A stretch of DNA of 64,000 nucleotides, taken from the NCBI RefSeq assembly GCF_028607085.1, contig NZ_CP117411.1, positions 3,424,501-3,488,500 on the forward strand, read 5' to 3'. This document shows positions 53,133-64,000 of this stretch, piece by piece. The stretch's first letter is position 1; each line of letters begins with the position of its first letter. The DNA comes from Sphingomonas naphthae (GTDB lineage Bacteria > Pseudomonadota > Alphaproteobacteria > Sphingomonadales > Sphingomonadaceae). The notes below the pieces were generated by a model. It did not search any database. It was given only the letters and a program-made list of their open reading frames with translations, and was not told the origin of the DNA. The position numbers were made by a program, and so were the translations under genes.

Positions 53133-53879
53133 ATGAAACGCGGCCACCGCCCCTCCGCCCCCGCCTCCGGCAAGCCCCGCTTCTGGGGCCGCCACGCCGT
53201 CACCGCCGCTTTGCTCAACCCCGCGCGCACTGTGCGCCGGGTGTGGGGCACGCGCGAGGCGCTATCGGTGCTGGGCATCCCGCCCGACATTCCCGTCACC
53301 ATCGCCGAGGTCGCCGATCTCGGCCGGCTGGTGCCGGGCGACGCGCCCCACCAGGGCCTCGTCGCCGAGGTCGATCCGCTGGAGGATATCTGGCTGGGCG
53401 ATCTGCTGGCCGATGCCGTGGGCGAGGGCGATCATCGCCCGCTGGTGGTGCTGGATCAGGTGACCGATCCGCACAATGTCGGCGCGGTGCTGCGCTCGGC
53501 CGCCGCCTTCGACGCGCTCGGCATCATCACCCAGGATCGCCACGCCCCACCGGAATCGGGCGCGCTGGCCAAATCCGCCTCGGGCACCTTGGAGACCGTG
53601 CCGTGGGTGCGGGTGGTCAATCTCTCCCGCGCGCTCGACGAGATCGGCGAGGCGGGCTTCTGGCGGATCGGCCTGACCGGCAAGGGCCCGCGCCTGCTGA
53701 ACGAGGCGATCGGCACCGCCCGCATCGCGCTGGTGCTGGGCGCCGAGGGCGAGGGGATGCGCCAGAATACCGAGGCGCATTGCGACGAACTGGCCCGCCT
53801 GCCGATCAGCGACAAGGTGGAGAGCCTGAACATCTCCAACGCGGCGGCGATCGCGCTGTACGCGGTGGCGACGCGCTGA
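53133..53879 (+). CDS. rlmB: 23S rRNA (guanosine-2'-O-)-methyltransferase RlmB (SpoU family)
   Basis: 248 residues. An N-terminal substrate-binding part (WGRHAVTAALLNPARTVRRV) is followed by the SPOUT knot with motifs 1-3: LDQVTDPHNVGAVLRSAAAF, LVLGAEGEGMR and ISDKVESLNISNAAAIALYA. It methylates G2251 of 23S rRNA. An assignment as another TrmH-family enzyme cannot be fully excluded. It has its own promoter region after tRNA-Tyr, and a family B repeat follows. Confidence 0.92.
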   Translation: MKRGHRPSAPASGKPRFWGRHAVTAALLNPARTVRRVWGTREALSVLGIPPDIPVTIAEVADLGRLVPGDAPHQGLVAEVDPLEDIWLGDLLADAVGEGDHRPLVVLDQVTDPHNVGAVLRSAAAFDALGIITQDRHAPPESGALAKSASGTLETVPWVRVVNLSRALDEIGEAGFWRIGLTGKGPRLLNEAIGTARIALVLGAEGEGMRQNTEAHCDELARLPISDKVESLNISNAAAIALYAVATR

Positions 53880-53892
53880 GATTATCTCGCTT

Positions 53893-53970
53893 GTGCTCCG
53901 GCGAAGGCCGGAGCCTAGGGTGTTTCGAGCGCGGCGCGTGGACTCTGGGCTCCTGCCTGCGCAGGAGCAC
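53893..53970. repeat. Palindromic intergenic repeat, family B (copy 3)
   Basis: A 78-bp element with one diverged half (GTGCTCCGGCGAAGGCCGGA) and one standard half (CTGCGCAGGAGCAC). It lies 14 bp past the rlmB stop. The rest of the 320-bp gap to dnaN shows no gene; the dnaN promoter is probably near 54150-54190. Confidence 0.85.
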
Positions 53971-54199
53971 AGGATGGTGCGTGCGAACCCCTCTTGCAAA
54001 GTAGGATTTCCTTTGCTCTTGCCCGGCCCATGCCGTGCATCGCCCCTTCGCCGCCCGCATCGAAAGCCACCCCGCCGGGCGTGACCTACGTGACCATCCA
54101 CAGGCAAATCGCCCCGATTCGCCCGATCGGCGCCAACCCCCTTTTCCAAGGGCGCACCATCGCTATAACGGTCGGCCAACGGCATTCGGGGCGGGTTCA

Positions 54200-55312
54200 A
54201 TGAAGGCGACGATCGAACGGGCGACACTGCTGCGCAGCCTGAGCCATGTCCAATCGGTGGTCGAGCGGCGCAACACCATCCCGATCCTGTCCAACGTGCT
54301 GATCGAGGCGACGAGCGCCGGCGGCCTGCGCCTGATGGCGACCGATCTCGATCTCCAGATCGTCGACACGATCGAGGCGGCGGTGGACACGGCCGGCGCC
54401 ACCACGGTTTCGGCCCACACCCTGTTCGATATCGCCCGCAAGCTGCCCGAGGGCTCGCAGGTCGAGATCACCGCCGCCGACGGCAAGATGCTGGTCACCG
54501 CCGGCCGCGCCCGCTTCAACCTGGGCACCCTGCCGCGCGACGATTTCCCGGTGATCGCCGAGGGCGACCTGCCGACGAAGTTCGAGCTGCCGGCCGAGAC
54601 GCTGAAGCAGATCATCGACAAGACGCGCTTCGCCATCTCGACCGAAGAGACGCGCTATTATCTCAACGGCATCTTCATCCACGTCTCCGACGAGGCGACG
54701 CCGCTGCTGAAGGCCGCAGCGACCGACGGCCACCGCCTGGCCCGCGTCACCGTGGCGCGGCCCGAGGGGGCGGAGGGCATGCCTGACGTCATCATCCCGC
54801 GGAAGTGCGTGGCCGAGCTGCGCAAGCTGCTCGACGAGGTCGATGGCTCGGTCGAGGTATCGCTGTCGGGCACCAAGATACGCTTTGGCCTGGGCTCGGC
54901 GATCCTCACCTCCAAGCTGATCGACGGCACCTTCCCCGATTATTCGCGCGTCATCCCCACCGCGAACGACAAGCTGCTGCGGCTCGACCCGAAGAGTTTC
55001 AAGGACGGTGTCGACCGCGTCGCCACCATCGCCAGCGAAAAGACCCGCGCGGTGAAGATGGCGCTGGAGCGCGACAAGATCACGCTTTCGGTGACGAGCC
55101 CGGAGAATGGCACGGCGGCCGAGGAAGTGCCGGGCGAATATACCTCCGCCGGCTTCGAGATCGGCTTCAACGCGCGCTATCTGCTCGAAATCCTCGGCCA
55201 GATCGAAGGCGACACCGTCGAGGTCCACCTCGCCGACGCCGCCGCCCCGACCCTGATCCGCGAGAGCGACACGGCCCCGGCATTGTATGTGCTGATGCCG
55301 ATGCGGGTGTGA
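54200..55312 (+). CDS. dnaN: DNA polymerase III beta subunit (sliding clamp)
   Basis: 370 residues, the normal length for the three-domain clamp. Typical segments are [31 protein letters not shown], the middle-domain TDGHRLARV, and the C-terminal LMPMRV that forms part of the partner-binding pocket. It holds the polymerase on DNA. It lies 46 bp before recF, the classical pairing near the origin, but dnaA is not upstream here. Confidence 0.97.
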   Translation: MKATIERATLLRSLSHVQSVVERRNTIPILSNVLIEATSAGGLRLMATDLDLQIVDTIEAAVDTAGATTVSAHTLFDIARKLPEGSQVEITAADGKMLVTAGRARFNLGTLPRDDFPVIAEGDLPTKFELPAETLKQIIDKTRFAISTEETRYYLNGIFIHVSDEATPLLKAAATDGHRLARVTVARPEGAEGMPDVIIPRKCVAELRKLLDEVDGSVEVSLSGTKIRFGLGSAILTSKLIDGTFPDYSRVIPTANDKLLRLDPKSFKDGVDRVATIASEKTRAVKMALERDKITLSVTSPENGTAAEEVPGEYTSAGFEIGFNARYLLEILGQIEGDTVEVHLADAAAPTLIRESDTAPALYVLMPMRV

Positions 55313-55358
55313 TCGGGTAATCTCGACCACTCCCGTCCGCGCGGGCGGCGACCAAGCC

Positions 55359-56423
55359 ATGCTGACCCGCCTCGCCCTCACCGATTTCCGGTCCTACGCC
55401 ACCGCGCTGGTCGCGCCCGGCGCCGGCTTCGTCGTGCTGACGGGGGAGAATGGGGCGGGCAAGACCAATGTGCTGGAGGCGGTGTCGCTGCTGACGCCCG
55501 GCCGGGGCCTGCGCGGGGCGGCGCTGTCGGAGATGGCGCGGGGCGACGGGCCCGGCGGGTTCGGGGTGGCGGCGCGGATCGGGGACGTGGACCTCGGCAC
55601 CGGCACGCTGGCCACCGCGCCCGAGCGGCGGCAGGTGCGGATCAACGGGGCGGGCGCGGCGGCGGCGGCGCTGTCCGACTGGCTGGCGGTGCTGTGGCTG
55701 ACCCCGGCGATGGACCGGCTGTTCGCCGAGAGCGCGGGCGGGCGGCGGCGCTTCCTCGACCGGCTGGTGCTGGCGAACGAACCCGGCCACGCCACCCACG
55801 CCGCCCGCTACGAGGCGGCCATGCGCGCGCGCAACAAATTGCTTGCCGATCCCGACAGCGCCGACCCCGCCTGGCTGACCGCGCTGGAGGCAGGGATGGC
55901 CGAACATGGCGAGGCGCTGGCGGCGGCGCGGGCGCGCACCGTGACGGCGCTGGCCGCGCGCCTCGCCGCGCAGCCCGCCGGGCCGTTCGCGCGGGCGGGC
56001 TTCGCGATCGAGGGCTGGCAGCCGGGGGGCGATCTGGCGGGCGAGCTGCGCCGGGGGCGGGGCCGCGACGCGGCGGCAGGCCGAACGCTCGTGGGGCCGC
56101 ACCGCTCCGATCTGGCCGTGACGCATCTCGACAAGGGCCAGCCGGCGGGGCTGTGTTCGACGGGCGAGCAGAAGGCGCTGCTGCTCGGCATCGTGCTGGC
56201 CCATGCCGATCTGGTGGCGGAGGCGCGGGGCAGCCGGCCGGTGATGCTGCTCGACGAGGTGGCGGCGCACCTCGATCCGAGGCGACGGGCGGCCTTGTTC
56301 GGGCGGCTGGGCGAGGCCGGCGGGCAGGTGTGGATGACGGGGACGGAGGAGAGCCTGTTCGCCGAAGCGGGGACCGGGGCGAGCCGGTTCCATGTGGAGG
56401 ATGGCGTGGTCCGCCCCGCATGA
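55359..56423 (+). CDS. recF: DNA replication/repair protein RecF
   Basis: 354 residues of an SMC-like ATPase: N-terminal [12 protein letters not shown], Walker [19 protein letters not shown], the signature [13 protein letters not shown] and Walker [13 protein letters not shown]. It helps load RecA at single-strand gaps. Same strand as dnaN. A family A repeat follows the stop by ten bases. Confidence 0.95.
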   Translation: MLTRLALTDFRSYATALVAPGAGFVVLTGENGAGKTNVLEAVSLLTPGRGLRGAALSEMARGDGPGGFGVAARIGDVDLGTGTLATAPERRQVRINGAGAAAAALSDWLAVLWLTPAMDRLFAESAGGRRRFLDRLVLANEPGHATHAARYEAAMRARNKLLADPDSADPAWLTALEAGMAEHGEALAAARARTVTALAARLAAQPAGPFARAGFAIEGWQPGGDLAGELRRGRGRDAAAGRTLVGPHRSDLAVTHLDKGQPAGLCSTGEQKALLLGIVLAHADLVAEARGSRPVMLLDEVAAHLDPRRRAALFGRLGEAGGQVWMTGTEESLFAEAGTGASRFHVEDGVVRPA

Positions 56424-56433
56424 CCAACTCGAC

Positions 56434-56518
56434 CCGTTCCTCCCGAGCGTAGTCGAGGGACGCGCCCCAAGCGCTGCCGTCCGGTCGCACGTCCCTCGAT
56501 TACGCTCGGGACGAACGG
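56434..56518. repeat. Palindromic intergenic repeat, family A (copy 4)
   Basis: An 85-bp element of the same plan as copies 1-3, slightly diverged (CCGTTCCTCCCGAGCG and CGCTCGGGACGAACGG). It sits between recF and the TspO-like gene. Confidence 0.88.
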
Positions 56519-56579
56519 CGTATGGTGCGGCCAGGCATTCCTCACGGACCCCACCTCGCCCTCTCGCGTTCGGCGTGGC

Positions 56580-57340
56580 ATGGTTCGTCCCGATATGCCC
56601 CGCATCCTCCTCACCCTGATCCTCGCGCTCGCGCAGATCGCCGCGACCTTCCTGCCGCTGGCGGGGGTGGGCGAGACGATCGGGACTCGATCGGCCGAGG
56701 CGCCGAGCCTGCTGACCCCGCCCGGCTGGGCCTTCGCCATCTGGGGGCCGATCTATCTGGCGACGATCGCCTACGCCGTGTGGCAGGCGCTGCCCGCCAA
56801 CCGCGCCTCGCCCCGCATCGCGCGGATCGGCTGGTGGATGGTGGGGGCGCTGGCGCTCAACACGCTCTGGCCGCTGGTCTTCCAGTTGCAGGGGAGCAAG
56901 GGCTGGTCGGTGCTGGTGATCTTCGCTTTGCTCGCCTGCCTGCTGGTGGCGGTGCGCAAGGTGGGGCTGATCGGCGCGCGCGATCCCGATCAATATCTGG
57001 TCGCGCTGCCGGTCGGCCTGTTCGGCGGCTGGGTGATGGCGGCGAGCGTGCTCAACATGACGAGCTGGCTGGGCAATGTCGCCGAGGTGCCGCTGCCGGC
57101 GATGGCGCCCGAGGCGTGGGTCGCTTTCCTCGCCATCCTGCTCGGGCTGCTCGGCGCGGTGACGGTGGTGCGATCGGCCAACCTGTGGTTCGGCCTCGCC
57201 CTGCTGTGGGCGCTGGGCGGGATCGCGGCGACGGCGGGGGCGACGGGCAACCGGCTCGGGCTGATGGCGGCCGGGGTCGCGGCGCTGCTTTTGCTGCTGG
57301 GTGGCGTGGCCTCGATCCGGGTCGGCAAAAAGGCGATGCG

Positions 57341-57344
<4 letters not shown>
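56580..57344 (+). CDS. TspO/MBR-like (tryptophan-rich sensory) membrane protein
   Basis: 254 residues with about seven hydrophobic helices. LTPPGWAFAIWGPIYLATIAYAVWQ matches the conserved second-helix region of the longer TspO-like proteins. Classical TspO proteins are about 160 residues, so this is the extended type. They bind porphyrins or other hydrophobic ligands; the role here is unknown. Starts at 56580 and 56595 are both possible. Its stop overlaps the GST start (ATGA), so the pair is an operon between recF and gyrB. Confidence 0.72.
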
Positions 57345-60482
<3,138 letters not shown>

Positions 60483-60501
60483 CCGTTTTGGAGGGCCGGC
60501 C

Positions 60502-61389
60502 GTGAGCGAGAATATCCGCATCGCCAGCAGCCGGCTCTCCGCCGAAATATCCCCCTTCGGCGCCGAACTGCGCGCGCTGCGCGACGGGCAGGGGCGCGAT
60601 CTGCTGTGGGATGGCGATCCGGCCTGGTGGACCGGCCGGGCGCCGATCCTGTTCCCGGTGATCGGCGTGCTGAACGGCGGCGTCTATCGCATCGATGGCG
60701 TGGCCCATCCAATGCCCAAACACGGCTTCGCCCGCCACAGCGACTTCGCCGTCGCGGCGCTCGCGGCGGACATGGTGGCGCTGCGGCTCACCGACAGCGA
60801 GGCGACGCGTGCCGTCTGGCCCTTCGCCTTCACGCTCGACCTGATCTACACGATCGCCGCCGCCACGCTGACGATGGAGGCGGTCGTCACCAACGCCGAC
60901 GCGCGGCCGATGCCGGCGAGCTTCGGCTATCACCCCGCGCTGCGCTGGCCGCTGCCCTACGACGGGTCGCGCGCCGCCCACCGCATCCGCTTCGCCGAGG
61001 CCGAGCCCGATCCGGTGCGCCGCATCGATGGCGAGGGCCTGCTCCGCCCCGATCGCCTGCCGACGCCGATCGTGGGCGACACGCTGGCGCTCGACGACAG
61101 CCTGTTCGTGGACGATGCGCTGATCCTCGATTCCGTACGCAGCCGCCGGCTCCATTTCGGCGCGCCGGGCGTTGAGGGCCTCGACGTGACGTTCGACGAT
61201 CTTCCGACCCTGGCCCTGTGGACCAAGCCCGGCGCACCCTATCTGTGCATCGAGCCGTGGCAGGGCATCGCCGATCCGCAAGCCTATGCAGGCGACATCG
61301 TCGACAAACCCGGCATCGTGACGATCGCGCCGGGCGAAAGCCGCCGCTTCACGATGACGATCGCCCTCTCCGCGCCAGAGCCCGCCTGA
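60502..61389 (+). CDS. Aldose 1-epimerase family protein
   Basis: 295 residues of the galactose-mutarotase fold. LSAEISPFGAELRAL, APILFPVIG, HPMPKHGFARHSDF and the C-terminal LCIEPWQGIADP with the catalytic Glu are like the YeaD/LacX-type mutarotase relatives. It may interconvert hexose(-phosphate) anomers; the exact sugar is unknown. The GTG start follows GGAGGG with good spacing. The PKS gene begins immediately after its stop, but whether it belongs to that pathway is unclear. Confidence 0.88.
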   Translation: MSENIRIASSRLSAEISPFGAELRALRDGQGRDLLWDGDPAWWTGRAPILFPVIGVLNGGVYRIDGVAHPMPKHGFARHSDFAVAALAADMVALRLTDSEATRAVWPFAFTLDLIYTIAAATLTMEAVVTNADARPMPASFGYHPALRWPLPYDGSRAAHRIRFAEAEPDPVRRIDGEGLLRPDRLPTPIVGDTLALDDSLFVDDALILDSVRSRRLHFGAPGVEGLDVTFDDLPTLALWTKPGAPYLCIEPWQGIADPQAYAGDIVDKPGIVTIAPGESRRFTMTIALSAPEPA

Positions 61390-62436
61390 ATGGCCGCACC
61401 GGCGACCGCCCATATCGCCGCGATCGGCACCGCCATTCCCGATAACGAGGTCCACGGCACCTTCATCGACTGGGCCAGCGCCCGCATCGCCGATACTCGC
61501 CAGCGGGCGCTGTTCCGCCGCATGGCGGAGCGATCGGGCATCGGCGCGCGCTGGTCAGTGCTGGGCGGCGGGATGGCGGCGGGGGGTTTCTACGGCGGCG
61601 ATGCCCTGCCCTCCACCGCGACGCGCATGGCCATCTATGCCGAGGAGGCGCCGCGCCTCGCCGCGCGCGCCGTGGCCCAGCTGGCGGCGCAGGTGGCGCT
61701 GCTGGGGCTGACCCATCTGGTGGTGGCCAGCTGCACCGGCTTCGTCGCGCCGGGGATCGATCAATTGCTCGCCGAGCAGCTCGGGCTGGACGTGACCGTC
61801 GAGCGGACGTTGATCGGTTTCATGGGCTGCTACGCGGCGGTCGCGGCGCTGCGCACGGCGCACCATATCGTCCGCTCCGAGCCCGCCGCCCGCGTGTTGG
61901 TCGTGACGGTCGAATTGTGCAGCCTCCACCTTCAGGACGACAGCAATATCGAGCCGCTGCTCGGCCAACTCCAGTTCGGCGACGGCGCGGCGGCGGCGCT
62001 GGTGACCGCCGAGCCGCGCGGCCTCGCGATCGAGGCGCCGTTCGCCGCCGCGCTGGAGCAGAGCCACGATCTGATCCGCTGGACGATCGGCGATCAGGGC
62101 TTCGCGATGCATCTGTCGGGCGAGGTGCCCGGCCGCATCGCCGCCGCGCTGGAAGGGCCGCTGGGCGAACGGCTGACCGGGGGCCGCGCGATCGATGGCT
62201 GGGCGGTCCATGCCGGCGGGCGATCGATCCTCGACGCGGTCGAGCGCAGCCTCTCCTTGCCGGCCGAGGCGCTGGCCGCCTCGCGCGAGGTGCTGACGCG
62301 CTATGGCAATATGTCGTCGGCGACCCTGATGTTCGTGCTGGAACGGATGCTGGACCGGCCGGTGCGCGACGGCATCGCCCTCGCCTTCGGCCCCGGTTTG
62401 GCCGCCGAGGGTTTCCGTTTTCGGAGCGCAGTATGA
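61390..62436 (+). CDS. Type III polyketide synthase
   Basis: 348 residues of the thiolase fold with the complete Cys-His-Asn triad: Cys115 in VVASCTGF, His274 in WAVHAGGRSI and Asn307 in RYGNMSSAT. FMGCYAAVAALRTAHHIV is typical of bacterial type III synthases (alkylresorcinol/alkylpyrone class). It condenses malonyl-CoA onto a starter acyl-CoA to a phenolic or pyrone ring. The methyltransferase gene starts inside its stop (ATGA) and an FAD enzyme follows, so it is the core of a small biosynthetic operon. Confidence 0.94.
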   Translation: MAAPATAHIAAIGTAIPDNEVHGTFIDWASARIADTRQRALFRRMAERSGIGARWSVLGGGMAAGGFYGGDALPSTATRMAIYAEEAPRLAARAVAQLAAQVALLGLTHLVVASCTGFVAPGIDQLLAEQLGLDVTVERTLIGFMGCYAAVAALRTAHHIVRSEPAARVLVVTVELCSLHLQDDSNIEPLLGQLQFGDGAAAALVTAEPRGLAIEAPFAAALEQSHDLIRWTIGDQGFAMHLSGEVPGRIAAALEGPLGERLTGGRAIDGWAVHAGGRSILDAVERSLSLPAEALAASREVLTRYGNMSSATLMFVLERMLDRPVRDGIALAFGPGLAAEGFRFRSAV

Positions 62437-63116
62437 GCCTGGCGGTGCGCGCCACCGCCGAGGAGCAGATGGACGATCCGGCGCTGCCGCCCGAAACCTA
62501 TGCGGCGGTGCTGCGCGATCTGGCGCAGGTCAATCGGCTGACATGGGCGGCGCGGCCGACACTCGCCTTCCTCGATCGGGCGCTGGCGGGGCGGCGGCAT
62601 GTCCGCCTGCTCGACGTGGGCTTCGGGCAGGGCGACATGCTGCGCGCCATCGCGCGCTGGGCGGGCAAGCGCGGGATCGCCTGCGAACTGGTCGGCGTCG
62701 ATCTCAACCCCGGATCGCGCGCCGTGGCCGAGGCGGCGACCCCGGCGACCATGCCGATCCGCTACGTCACCGGTGACTATCGCGACCAGCCGGGCTTCGA
62801 TGTCGTCGTCTCCAGCCTCGTCGCGCATCACATGAGCGCCGCCGAGCTGACCGACTTCCTTGCCTTCATGGAGCGCGAGGCGCGGGTCGGCTGGATGGTC
62901 AACGACGTGCATCGGCTGTGGTTCGCGCACATGGGTTTCCCGCTGCTGGCGACGGCGATGCGCTGGCACCCGATCGTCCGCGCCGACGGGCGCCTCTCGA
63001 TCGCGCGCGGCTATCGCGCCGCCGAATGGGCGCCGCTGCTGGCCGACGCCGGCGTGACCGAGGCGCAGGTCGTCCGCCGCTTTCCGTTTCGCTTGTGCGT
63101 CGAACGCCGCCGCTGA
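62433..63116 (+). CDS. SAM-dependent methyltransferase (class I)
   Basis: 227 residues. The SAM-binding motif is VRLLDVGFGQGDML (about 57-70), followed by LVGVDLNPGS and FDVVVSSLVAHHMS. It is probably the tailoring enzyme that C- or O-methylates the polyketide ring, as SrsB-type proteins do. Its start overlaps the PKS stop by four bases and its end overlaps the next gene by 22 bp, so all three are translated together. Confidence 0.9.
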   Translation: MSLAVRATAEEQMDDPALPPETYAAVLRDLAQVNRLTWAARPTLAFLDRALAGRRHVRLLDVGFGQGDMLRAIARWAGKRGIACELVGVDLNPGSRAVAEAATPATMPIRYVTGDYRDQPGFDVVVSSLVAHHMSAAELTDFLAFMEREARVGWMVNDVHRLWFAHMGFPLLATAMRWHPIVRADGRLSIARGYRAAEWAPLLADAGVTEAQVVRRFPFRLCVERRR

Positions 63117-64000
63117 TCGCCGGCGGCGGGCCGGCGGGCACCGCCGCCGCGATCACCCTGGCGATGGGCGGGCAGACCTCGCTGGTGATCGAGCGCAGCA
63201 ATGGCCCGCACGATCTGGTCTGCGGCGCCTTTCTCGGCTGGGACGCGCTCGCCCGGCTGGAGCGGCTGGGGATCGACGTCGCCGCGCTCGGTGCCACGCG
63301 GATCGATCGGGTGCGGCTGATCGCGGGCGGGCGCATCGCCGAGGCGCGCCTGCCCCACCCCGCCGCCGGCCTGTCGCGCGCCCGGCTCGACGAGGCGCTG
63401 CGCGCGCATGCGGTCACGCTGGGTGTCGAGGTGCGGCGCGGCACCGCCATCCGCCGGATCGAGGGCCGCACCCTCCACCTCGCCGAGGGCGATCCGATCG
63501 AGAGTGACAGCCTGTTCCTCGCCACCGGCAAGCATGATCTGCGGGGGCAAACCCGCCCCCACGCACCGCACCCCAGCGTCGGCCTGCGCCGCGCGCTCCA
63601 CGGCGGGGCGGGGCTGGAGGGGGTGATCGAACTGCATCTGCTGCGCGGCGGCTATGCCGGGCTGCTGTTGCAGGAAGACGGGCGCGCCAACCTCTGCCTG
63701 TCGATCGATCCGGCCCGGCTGGCGACGGCGGGCGGGATCGACGGGCTGGTGGCGGCGCTGGCCGGGGAGGCGCCGCAGCTCGCCGCGCGGCTGGCCGGGG
63801 GTGGAGGCCCGTGGGTGTCGATCGCCGGCGTGCCCTACGGCTGGCGCGGCGCCGACACCCGCCCCGGCCTGTTCCGGCTGGGCGATCAGGCGGCGGTGAT
63901 CGCGTCGCTGGCGGGCGACGGTATCGCCATCGCCCTGGCCAGCGGAGAATCGGCGGCACAAGCGTGGCAGTCGGGCGGCGCCGGGGCCGCGCCCGGCTGG
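63095..64000 (+). CDS. FAD-dependent monooxygenase/oxidoreductase (3' end outside window)
   Basis: The frame from the GTG at 63095 is open for 302 codons to the window edge. The dinucleotide motif LIAGGGPAGTAAAI lies at residues 7-20, with the typical later motifs LATGKH and GDGIAIAL (the second FAD-binding GD). This is the group of aromatic hydroxylases and geranylgeranyl-reductase-like enzymes. After a type III PKS and a methyltransferase it would hydroxylate or oxidise the ring to a quinone (SrsC-like). The GTG start overlaps the methyltransferase end by 22 bp; the reading frame was translated directly from the sequence. Confidence 0.87.
   Translation, partial: MRRTPPLIAGGGPAGTAAAITLAMGGQTSLVIERSNGPHDLVCGAFLGWDALARLERLGIDVAALGATRIDRVRLIAGGRIAEARLPHPAAGLSRARLDEALRAHAVTLGVEVRRGTAIRRIEGRTLHLAEGDPIESDSLFLATGKHDLRGQTRPHAPHPSVGLRRALHGGAGLEGVIELHLLRGGYAGLLLQEDGRANLCLSIDPARLATAGGIDGLVAALAGEAPQLAARLAGGGGPWVSIAGVPYGWRGADTRPGLFRLGDQAAVIASLAGDGIAIALASGESAAQAWQSGGAGAAPGW

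Noticed and set aside
53971-54199. Replication origin before dnaN
   Set aside because: No cluster of DnaA boxes or AT-rich unwinding region could be recognised, and dnaA is absent.

Overview
The window is high-GC DNA with the gene content of an alphaproteobacterium, most probably a sphingomonad. The support is a CtrA response regulator with a full CtrA box upstream, a hemC-hemD-mitofilin-like operon divergent from tsaD-gpsA, a sphingan-type exopolysaccharide cluster, and several families of palindromic intergenic repeats. No rRNA, CRISPR array, transposase or prophage was found. Two tRNA genes (Gly-TCC, Tyr-GTA) are present.

Positions 1-20790 hold a quinoprotein alcohol-oxidation island. Its parts are a hybrid histidine kinase with a FIST sensor protein, a DUF779 protein, an NAD aldehyde dehydrogenase, a pseudoazurin, a LuxR-type response regulator, a PQQ alcohol dehydrogenase with the lanthanide-type Asp pair, a quinoprotein-associated periplasmic binding protein, a c-type cytochrome, a beta-propeller protein, a porin, acetyl-CoA synthetase, a zinc metallohydrolase, a SoxYZ-like carrier and a rhodanese-like CxxxCW protein. 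Together they would carry an alcohol through aldehyde and acid to acyl-CoA, with electrons leaving through cytochrome c or a cupredoxin. A 12-bp motif (CCAARGTYCAAT read on the gene strand) lies 49-98 bp upstream of five of these genes and looks like a shared operator. The housekeeping genes anmK and tyrS, an EthD-like gene and an unknown secreted protein are interspersed.

Positions 20798-30194 are housekeeping: ctrA, an RluA-type pseudouridine synthase with arfB, free-methionine sulfoxide reductase, hemD/hemC, tsaD, gpsA, cfa, and one apparently frameshifted exported protein. Positions 30292-41447 form an exopolysaccharide cluster: GH5 glycosidase, Wzx flippase, PhyH-type dioxygenase, a tyrosine-kinase-like protein with a degenerate P-loop and a putative MshEN domain, Wzz copolymerase, an AAA ATPase with a long proline-rich tail, a Wzy-like polymerase, a GT2 and a WecG/TagA glycosyltransferase.

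Positions 41455-53879 mix housekeeping genes (ubiA, rsmE, gshA, rlmB, SCO1, YcgN, YgjP) with a less GC-rich surface-glycan pocket (acyltransferase, GT10, GT25) beside tRNA-Gly. Positions 54200-60482 carry dnaN, recF, a TspO-like protein, a GST and gyrB; dnaA and oriC are not visible. The right edge (60502-64000) holds an aldose-epimerase-like gene followed by a tight type III PKS - methyltransferase - FAD oxidoreductase operon resembling phenolic-lipid (alkylresorcinol/quinone) pathways; the last gene is cut by the window edge.
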